Below, in pieces: positions 57,900 through 64,000 of a stretch of 64,000 nt of DNA. Position numbers and translations under genes: made by a program. Every line of letters starts with the position of its first letter. Position 1 is the stretch's first letter. The notes under the pieces are model-generated. The model was not told the DNA's origin. It made no database searches and worked only from the letters and a program-made list of their open reading frames with translations. Source of the stretch: Flavobacteriales bacterium BRH_c54 (GTDB lineage Bacteria > Bacteroidota > Bacteroidia > Flavobacteriales_E > Vicingaceae); assembly GCA_000961845.1 (NCBI GenBank), contig LADZ01000054.1:46232-110231 (forward strand), in the 5' to 3' direction.

Positions 57900-58652
57900 T
57901 TATATAAACTTTTTCAACTCCAATTTTTCACCATCAAAAACTGCATAAGTATTATGCTTTATCCATTCTCCTAAATTAAAATATATGGAGTTCTCACTTA
58001 TTGGAATTTTTAAAGGCAAATGACGGTGTCCGAAAACAAAATAATCGATATGTTCTTTTTTTAGGTAGTCTTTACAAAAGTGATAGAGCAACTCTTTTTC
58101 TTTTCCTTCAAATTTTTCATCATAAGTAATGTTGTTTTTTCTACTTTTCCTACTCCACGCATTAGCTACACCTATTCCCAAATTGGGATGAATACGTGCA
58201 AATAACCATTGACAAACTTTACTGGCAAAAACTGCTTTTAACATTTTATATTGTTTATCACCCGGACCAAGTCCATCACCATGTCCTATAAAAAATTTCT
58301 TTCCATTATATTCACGAATAATAGGTTCTCTGTATAATTTAATTCCTAATTCTTTAGGTAAATAATCAAAAATCCACATATCGTGATTGCCTGTAAAAAC
58401 ATGAATAGGAATACCACTATCCGTTATTTCAGCGATTTTTCCTTGCAAACGAACAAACCCTTTAGGGATGACGGTTTTGTATTCAAACCAAAAATCAAAA
58501 ATATCGCCTAATAAATATATTTCCGAAGCATCTTTTTTTACTTTATCTAACCACTTTACTATTCTAGCTTCACGTTTTTCGCTTTCTTCATGATTAGGTG
58601 CTCCTAAATGAAAATCTGAGGCGAAGTATATTTTGGTGGGTTTATTAGTCAT
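57900..58652 (-). CDS. lpxH: UDP-2,3-diacylglucosamine diphosphatase, LpxH-like
   Basis: Calcineurin-like phosphoesterase that releases UMP from UDP-diacylglucosamine in lipid A synthesis at the inner-membrane face. ATG 58652 (MTNKPTKIYFASDFHLG) gives 250 aa and follows the M1 peptidase stop by 34 bp; an upstream in-frame TTG would overlap that gene. Metal-site motifs: SDFHLG, GDIFDFWFE, GNHDMW, GHGDGLGPGD and GHRHLP. Typical length. LptC, another LPS-pathway protein, is encoded a few genes upstream. Confidence 0.93.
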   Translation of the reverse strand: MTNKPTKIYFASDFHLGAPNHEESEKREARIVKWLDKVKKDASEIYLLGDIFDFWFEYKTVIPKGFVRLQGKIAEITDSGIPIHVFTGNHDMWIFDYLPKELGIKLYREPIIREYNGKKFFIGHGDGLGPGDKQYKMLKAVFASKVCQWLFARIHPNLGIGVANAWSRKSRKNNITYDEKFEGKEKELLYHFCKDYLKKEHIDYFVFGHRHLPLKIPISENSIYFNLGEWIKHNTYAVFDGEKLELKKFI

Positions 58653-58686
58653 CTTAAAATCAAAACTACATAATTTTTGCAGACAA

Positions 58687-61600
58687 TTACATATCAAATT
58701 TTCTAATTAACTCAAATGGCTGTATCAATTTTAGGTTCAATACAAACCTAATTTTATCTTGATATTTCAATTGGTTTAATTCTCCTGAAGATGTGATTGG
58801 GAAATATATTTCAAAAAAATCAGGAACAACATTTACTGCTACTCCAAAATTGTAAGCAAAATCAGAAACTCTGTCCACTTCATTCCCTGAAAAATCACGA
58901 GTAAGCGTTGCTGCCATACCGACATCAGCATATAAACTGAGATGCTTTGTAAACAAACTACTTTCAACATTTACTGAATTCATCCATTTATTTACCTGCA
59001 TAAACTGCCCTTGCGATTCAGGAATTACAGGGTTTCTAAATCCTCCATCAATTATCGCAATTTGCTGATTAAATCTACCAACAGCATCATTTCTACCTAA
59101 AAATAATTCATTATACATATAGTCTGATGCCTCAGTTCCGCTAAAATTGTAATTAAAACGGCTATTTTGTTGTTCATCTCTATTATACAAAAATCTTCCA
59201 ACAAAAAATCTAAAATTTAACCCTGTTCCTGGTCTTTTGTAAGCAAAACTATAATGTGCTTCTACGTTTAATTTGACAAAATCTTGATGTTGCTGCACAT
59301 TTGCTTTTAACATATACGGATTTATAGGATGTTTACTTTTCACCCCAACATTAATATTATTGATATAAAAATAATTTATGGTGTCTTTGTAAAGTACTTT
59401 GCCATTTTCATCTCTTTTAGAGAAATCAGTATTTTCTTCAAAAATATTTACAAATTCATAGCTAAAAAATGTGCTTTTAGCTTGTCTGGCTCTGTTTTTC
59501 CTAAAATCTATTTCTATTCTCGGGTTAACTTTATAGTATTTCAGTTCCTGCTCGCCATAATTTAATCTGGTAAAAGATTTTGCACTTGCTCCAACTGCCA
59601 TATTTTGTATAAATGTGTTGGGCATAATATGATAAAATGCAGAAGCATAACCGTTAATTTCATTGGTTTCGAAGGAATATAGTGGAGCCAAAATGTACTC
59701 GAACTTTTTGGACGGTATAAGAGAATTATAAAAAGCCATCCCTATCATAAACTTATCGTTGTTATTCCAACCTGCAATTGGCGTAAAAAACAACTGCGTC
59801 TTATCAGGGTTTTCTATGCTTCCCATCCACTGCAAGCGTAAAGGCTCCATGGTTTTAAACAATCCTTTCGCTTTAAGCGTATTATTTTGCCTGTTTATTT
59901 CAGGAATGTTTTTCTGAGCATCAATTTTATAGCTATCATAATCACCTTTTTCAAAAGGAACAAAGGCTTTTTTAGCAATAGGCTTATACCATTGTGTAGC
60001 TACAATTTTTCCGTCTTTAATTCCAGAAACAGAGAAAGGTCCGTTTATTTTACCCTTGTTTTTAACTTTCAATAAAGGGTTTCCAAGCGTATCAGTTTTA
60101 GCTCTGGCAATTTTATAATCAATTTTTTTGGTAGTTTTTATCATGTCATCAAAAAACCAATCTAGGTTCTCGCCAGTTTCTTCTTCAAAAATTTTTCTTA
60201 AATCTTTTGGTTGTGGATGTTTGAATTTCCATTCCTGAAAATAGCGTTGCATACATTTATCAAACTTTTCCTCTCCCAAATAATTTTTTAAATAATCAAA
60301 AACAATAGCAGATTTTGAGTAAACAATTCCTCCATAATTTAAAGGAGTATATTCCGCAGCATGTAATTCTATAGGTTGGTCTTTATTTCTTTTAGCATTT
60401 AACAAATAAGCCAATTCGTATTGATGTTTATGTGGGTGACTTGCCAAATCGAACCAATTGAAAACTTTTTTATTTTTATCATCTAGTTCTCCAACTAACA
60501 ATCTTTCTGGATATTTAGTTTTTACATACCTCAACTCATTAAATGAATTGATACCTTCATCCATCCATGGATGTAAACGTTCGTTTGTTCCTAAAATACC
60601 GTAAAACCAATTATGTCCTACTTCATGCATAATTACTGTCTCTAACGCAAAAGCATCACCAGATTGTCCAATTACCGTAATGTTAGGATATTCCATTCCT
60701 GCTCCCGCACTTAAAGCTCCATCTACAGCAGTAACATGTTTGTAAGGATAATCGCCATTCCATAAGGAATAATAGTAAGTAGCATCATTTAAATATTCAA
60801 TGCTTTTTTTCCATAAATCGGCTTCGTTATTGGTAAACATTGCCCAAGTGGTCACTTTTTCTTTTGAGTTAGGCAATTCAACTTCTCCTTTTAAAATATG
60901 ATATCGTTTGTCGGCAAACCAAGCAAAATCATGAACTTTTTCCTGATGGTAATGAAGCGTTTTTGTTTCAGAAGAAGATGCTGGAAAAGACATGTCTGCA
61001 TCAAATTCTTCAATTGTTGCAGTATAATCAGCAATACTGTCAAGCCATTTTATTTCAGCTTCGCCATTAATTAAATCGCCTGTTGCACCTACCCTGTAGT
61101 TTTTAGGTAAAGTAATATATACATCAAAAGTTCCAAATTCAGAATAAAATTCTCCCTGATTTAAATAAGGCATTTGATTCCAACCATTTTCATCATAAAC
61201 AGCAGGTTTAGGATACCACTGGGTAATCTGATAAGATTGCTCCATATGTCCAAGTCGTGAGAAAACACCTAAGGGTAATTTTACACTAAAAGGCGTGTAA
61301 ATTTCTACTGACTCTCCAGGCAAAAGTGGCTCCGGTAAATATACAATGGCAACATCTTCATTTTCTTCGGTAATAGTCCAAATGGCTACTTCACCATTTA
61401 CTTTAAATTCCAGCCCATCAATAAAACCCAAATGTTTATCGTGAGAAAAATACAACATGGTATTATTTTCTTCCAACAACTGTTTCGTTAAAGCGGTTTT
61501 ATGATTTTTATAAGCATTTGGCCATAAATGAAAATAGATATAGTTCAGCGTTTTTTTAGAATTATTCTTATACCAAATGGTTTCTTTTCCATCCAATTGA

Positions 61601-61725
61601 TGTAATTCATCATTTAACGCAACATGAATTTCATAATTTACTTCTTGCTGAAAATAATTTGAATCAGGCTGCGCAACAAGCTCAACAAATAATAAAAAAA
61701 ACGATAGTCCTAGTAAGAATTTCAT
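58687..61725 (-). CDS. M1-family metallopeptidase with large C-terminal beta-rich domain
   Basis: 1012 aa. Signal peptide 1-18; aminopeptidase N-type beta domain to about 300; gluzincin active site HEVGHNWFYG (H367, E368, H371) with third ligand E390 (WMDEG, spacing HExxH-x18-E) and a GAGMEYPN variant of GAMEN just before. From about 625 to the end the sequence alternates short amphipathic strands (FFTPIAGWNNNDKFMIGMAF, NINVGVKSKHPINPYML) and ends in a Phe-Asp-Met strand, like an outer-membrane barrel. It may therefore be an outer-membrane-anchored aminopeptidase; the barrel is inferred from pattern only. Confidence 0.9.
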   Translation of the reverse strand: MKFLLGLSFFLLFVELVAQPDSNYFQQEVNYEIHVALNDELHQLDGKETIWYKNNSKKTLNYIYFHLWPNAYKNHKTALTKQLLEENNTMLYFSHDKHLGFIDGLEFKVNGEVAIWTITEENEDVAIVYLPEPLLPGESVEIYTPFSVKLPLGVFSRLGHMEQSYQITQWYPKPAVYDENGWNQMPYLNQGEFYSEFGTFDVYITLPKNYRVGATGDLINGEAEIKWLDSIADYTATIEEFDADMSFPASSSETKTLHYHQEKVHDFAWFADKRYHILKGEVELPNSKEKVTTWAMFTNNEADLWKKSIEYLNDATYYYSLWNGDYPYKHVTAVDGALSAGAGMEYPNITVIGQSGDAFALETVIMHEVGHNWFYGILGTNERLHPWMDEGINSFNELRYVKTKYPERLLVGELDDKNKKVFNWFDLASHPHKHQYELAYLLNAKRNKDQPIELHAAEYTPLNYGGIVYSKSAIVFDYLKNYLGEEKFDKCMQRYFQEWKFKHPQPKDLRKIFEEETGENLDWFFDDMIKTTKKIDYKIARAKTDTLGNPLLKVKNKGKINGPFSVSGIKDGKIVATQWYKPIAKKAFVPFEKGDYDSYKIDAQKNIPEINRQNNTLKAKGLFKTMEPLRLQWMGSIENPDKTQLFFTPIAGWNNNDKFMIGMAFYNSLIPSKKFEYILAPLYSFETNEINGYASAFYHIMPNTFIQNMAVGASAKSFTRLNYGEQELKYYKVNPRIEIDFRKNRARQAKSTFFSYEFVNIFEENTDFSKRDENGKVLYKDTINYFYINNINVGVKSKHPINPYMLKANVQQHQDFVKLNVEAHYSFAYKRPGTGLNFRFFVGRFLYNRDEQQNSRFNYNFSGTEASDYMYNELFLGRNDAVGRFNQQIAIIDGGFRNPVIPESQGQFMQVNKWMNSVNVESSLFTKHLSLYADVGMAATLTRDFSGNEVDRVSDFAYNFGVAVNVVPDFFEIYFPITSSGELNQLKYQDKIRFVLNLKLIQPFELIRKFDM

Positions 61726-61747
61726 TATTAATTTTTAGAATAAAATT

Positions 61748-63016
61748 TTATTCGTCATTATCTGTAATACGGATAGTTACCAAATCAATCTTATTATTAC
61801 TTACTTTATCAATTTTAATTTCAAGGCCATTATGTCTAATGATTTCATCTTTTTCAGGAATAGATTCATCTATAGAAATGATTAACCCTGCTAATGTTTC
61901 GTAATCATCAGATTCAGGTAAGTCGAGCATGTATTTTTCGTTAATATAGTCAATTTCCAATCTTGCCGAAAATTGATATAAATCTTCATCTATTTTAATC
62001 TCTGTAAGTTCCTCATTATCGTGTTCATCTTCAATATCACCAAAAATTTCTTCAATAATATCTTCAGTAGTAATAATTCCTGATGTTCCCCCAAACTCGT
62101 CAACCACAACAGCCACACTTTTTCTTAGGGTTATAAATTCCTGTAGAATTTGATTGGCAGGCATAGATTCAGGAATAATAGATATGGGCAACAATATAGA
62201 TTTTACCGTTTTAGGTTTTTTAAACAACTCTTTAGAGTGAATATATCCAATAATATTATCAATAGAGTCTCTATAAATTAATATTTTGGACAAGCCTGTT
62301 TCTATAAATTTATCTCTAATGGTTGCCAAAGGAATTTCAATATCCATAGCTACCAAATCGGTTCTAGGAACCATACAATCACGAGCTTTAACACTAGAAA
62401 AATCTAAAGCATTCTTAAAAATTTGAATTTCATTATCTACATCTTCTCCTTCTTCTTTCTTCTGCTGAATATTGGTCATAAAATGTTCCAAATCTATTTT
62501 GGTAAAAGCCATGTCGCTTTCTGATGTATCTACTCTAAAAAGTTTAAGGATTAAGTTAGAAACCCCCAACACCAATAAAGTAAACGGATAAAGTACTACA
62601 TACACAATTTGTAATGGAATTGCCCCTATTGTAAGTGCTTTATTAGGATTAATTCTCAAAAGTGATTTCGGCAAAAACTCAGAAAAGAAAAGTATTAATA
62701 TAGTTGAAATTATAGTTTGAATAAGCAGCACAATAAAATCGTTTGCCGTTATTTTTTCATAAATTATTGGCTCTAACAATTTTGCCATTAAAATACTATA
62801 AATTACCAGTGCAACGTTATTTCCAATAAGCATAGCACTAATAAATTTAGCAGGATTTTTTAAGAAAAAAGAAAGTATTTTTCCTGAGAAGACGCCTTTT
62901 TTGCTGCTCAGCTCAATTTTAAGTCGGTTAGCGGTAACAAAAGCTATTTCCATTCCGGAAAATAGTGCTGAGAACAGCATGGCAATTAGGATGTAAATAA
63001 TATCTGGCGAGGGCAT
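61748..63016 (-). CDS. CNNM/CorC-HlyC-family membrane protein
   Basis: 422 aa. DUF21 membrane domain (about 1-190, with SGMEIAFVTANRLKIELSSK and further helices), a CBS-domain pair (about 205-330; MVPRTDLVAMDIE, VVDEFGGTSGIIT) and a C-terminal CorC_HlyC domain (about 345-420). Family members are linked to Mg/Co efflux or are annotated as hemolysin-like; in flavobacteria GldE, a gliding-related paralogue, has the same layout but is next to gldD, which is not seen here. Gene order lptC - small membrane protein - this gene is consistent with a conserved envelope cluster. Confidence 0.9.
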   Translation of the reverse strand: MPSPDIIYILIAMLFSALFSGMEIAFVTANRLKIELSSKKGVFSGKILSFFLKNPAKFISAMLIGNNVALVIYSILMAKLLEPIIYEKITANDFIVLLIQTIISTILILFFSEFLPKSLLRINPNKALTIGAIPLQIVYVVLYPFTLLVLGVSNLILKLFRVDTSESDMAFTKIDLEHFMTNIQQKKEEGEDVDNEIQIFKNALDFSSVKARDCMVPRTDLVAMDIEIPLATIRDKFIETGLSKILIYRDSIDNIIGYIHSKELFKKPKTVKSILLPISIIPESMPANQILQEFITLRKSVAVVVDEFGGTSGIITTEDIIEEIFGDIEDEHDNEELTEIKIDEDLYQFSARLEIDYINEKYMLDLPESDDYETLAGLIISIDESIPEKDEIIRHNGLEIKIDKVSNNKIDLVTIRITDNDE

Positions 63017-63053
63017 TTAATTTTTAAATATATTGGTGTAAAGTTATAAAAAA

Positions 63054-63239
63054 TTATTGGCCCATTCTTCGTCTTTGTCTTCTTCTTAAAAAATATAAAA
63101 TTGTTGCTAAAGCAGTCAGCATAAAAAAGAAAAGTGCATCCTCTGTAGCAGTAAAAAAAAGATGATATATTCCTATTACACCACTAATAATAGCAATTAC
63201 TAGCCACATTAATTCTAAAAATCTTATTACTTTGTTCAT
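63054..63239 (-). CDS. Small two-helix membrane protein
   Basis: 61 aa with two hydrophobic helices (about 9-27 and 33-50) and a very basic end (LRRRQRRRMGQ), implying both termini in the cytoplasm. Function unknown. It has its own ATG, lies between lptC and the CNNM gene on the same strand with short spacers, and has the coding look of a real gene. Confidence 0.75.
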   Translation of the reverse strand: MNKVIRFLELMWLVIAIISGVIGIYHLFFTATEDALFFFMLTALATILYFLRRRQRRRMGQ

Positions 63240-63285
63240 ATTATTAATTGTTCAGTCTACAAATTTCTAATCTCTAATTAAAAAA

Positions 63286-63870
63286 TTAAGGATTAGCAAC
63301 AACAGTTGAGTCTTTATTTTCTTTAAGTAAAATAGTTCCTTTAATTTTATTGATTTTCCATTTGGTAAAGTCTTCATTGGCTTCAAAGCCTTCTCCCATT
63401 AAAATTTCGTCTTCAGTAGTAATTTTTACAAATTCATCAGAATAAATCTTTGCTGAATCCTGCTTCCAAACTAAATGTTCTGTATTTAATTTTTCACCTT
63501 TTTCATTTACTACCACTACATCATTTTTGGCTTCCATAATATTTTCATTAATGCGATGAATGGCGTAGTTAGCAGTAAGGGTTGTATTTACTTGTTTCAA
63601 TGAATCAAAAAAAATAACTTCAATTCCTTCACTCATTTCTAAATATGGATTTTCTGAAGCATATTCTTCCATTTTAGGAGCAGATACTTTAATTTTTACC
63701 GCAGCTTTTTCGGAATAAATCAGTTGAACATTTTTACCTTTTTTTAATGGTAATTTTTCTTTTTGAGTAAGTTGTTCAACTTCTTTCAAATCATTCTCGC
63801 ACCCAAAACAAATAATCCCGATGCTAAAAAGCAACGGGATTATTATTCTATTATGGAAACGTAGTTTCAA
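63286..63870 (-). CDS. lptC: LPS export periplasmic protein LptC
   Basis: 194 aa. N-terminal hydrophobic segment with a lipobox-like ICFGC (Cys24), so probably a lipoprotein, unlike E. coli LptC which keeps a membrane helix. The rest is the OstA/LptC-type beta-jellyroll (IEVIFFDSLKQVNTTLTANY, MEAKNDVVVVNEKGEKLNTE, LVWKQDSAKIYSDEFVKIT) that passes LPS from LptBFG to LptA. Confidence 0.85.
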   Translation of the reverse strand: MKLRFHNRIIIPLLFSIGIICFGCENDLKEVEQLTQKEKLPLKKGKNVQLIYSEKAAVKIKVSAPKMEEYASENPYLEMSEGIEVIFFDSLKQVNTTLTANYAIHRINENIMEAKNDVVVVNEKGEKLNTEHLVWKQDSAKIYSDEFVKITTEDEILMGEGFEANEDFTKWKINKIKGTILLKENKDSTVVANP

Positions 63871-63876
63871 TTGTAC

Positions 63877-63999
63877 TTATTTCGTTTTAACAGTTGTGTT
63901 TTCATTAATCCAACATTCAACTTTGTAAGCATCTCCATTCTTTTGGTTATAAAAGAATACATCTTTCGTTTCAGGAAAACGAGCAGAAACGGCTGCCAT
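63877..63999 (-). CDS. C-terminal end of a gene cut by the window edge (partial)
   Basis: A frame open to the right edge encodes 40 visible residues ending KVECWINENTTVKTK, with a stop 6 bp before the lptC ATG. The ATG at 63999 is at the very edge and probably internal. Too short to identify; same strand and tight spacing suggest it is cotranscribed with lptC. Confidence 0.5.
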   Translation of the reverse strand: MAAVSARFPETKDVFFYNQKNGDAYKVECWINENTTVKTK

Positions 64000-64000
64000 T

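Overview
The window is a chromosomal piece of an AT-rich bacterium of the phylum Bacteroidota, most likely order Flavobacteriales. The evidence is: five proteins or fragments with type IX secretion (T9SS) C-terminal sorting domains; promoters of the TTG / TAnnTTTG type in front of several genes, with no Shine-Dalgarno signals of note; a DUF4290-murA pair; map-infA-rpmJ directly behind secY; rplQ with an acidic tail; and a TonB-dependent receptor with a carboxypeptidase-like N-terminal domain. I cannot name the genus.

Layout. 1-2749: the 3' part of a large protein of unknown function that begins outside the window. 2756-6962 (-): two different secreted phosphoesterases (PhoD-type and purple-acid-phosphatase-like) one base apart, both with T9SS tails. 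7125-14340 (+): a membrane protein, bL31 (zinc-free type), a GlmU-like protein, lon, dnaN and an M42 aminopeptidase. 14382-14735 (-): the beheaded 3' remnant of a LamG/T9SS gene. 15003-17855 (+): a very AT-rich three-gene sugar module (DegT/WecE-type aminotransferase, NeuD/PglD-type acetyltransferase, WecF-family glycosyltransferase), facing a polysaccharide flippase (17924-19408, -). 19471-21851 (-): clpX and carA.

21978-40113 (-): the merged str-S10-spc-alpha cluster, 33 genes from rpsL to rplQ with no internal terminator that I could see, a clear promoter before rpsL and a hairpin terminator after rplQ. It includes two short genes easily missed, rpmJ (38 aa) and rpmD (58 aa). tuf and adk are absent from the cluster.

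40299-44830 (-): two cell-surface genes, a 1005-aa Ig-repeat protein with a gliding-motility-type (CHU_C) tail and a collagen-like protein with an S74-type self-cleaving chaperone tail. 45075-51946 (+): uvrD/pcrA, DUF4290, murA (catalytic Cys replaced by Asp), a TlpA-like thioredoxin, grpE and dnaJ (two of the four zinc motifs). 51943-53977 (-): smpB, then a ZIP metal transporter and a DtxR-family regulator, divergent from a TonB-dependent receptor (54087-56351, +) with a palindromic candidate operator between them. 56392-63999 (-): a T9SS surface protein, lpxH, an M1 peptidase with a beta-barrel-like C-terminal half, a CNNM/CorC-type protein, a small membrane protein, lptC and the tail of a gene cut by the window edge.

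Most of the window is core housekeeping DNA. The parts most worth a second look are the Fuc4NAc-like sugar module beside a gene scar, the metal-regulated receptor/ZIP locus, the possible sigma-54 and shared stress motif before lon and grpE, apparently leaderless smpB and uvrD transcripts, the Asp-type MurA, and the collagen/S74 surface protein. I found no tRNA, rRNA, CRISPR array, complete insertion sequence or prophage.
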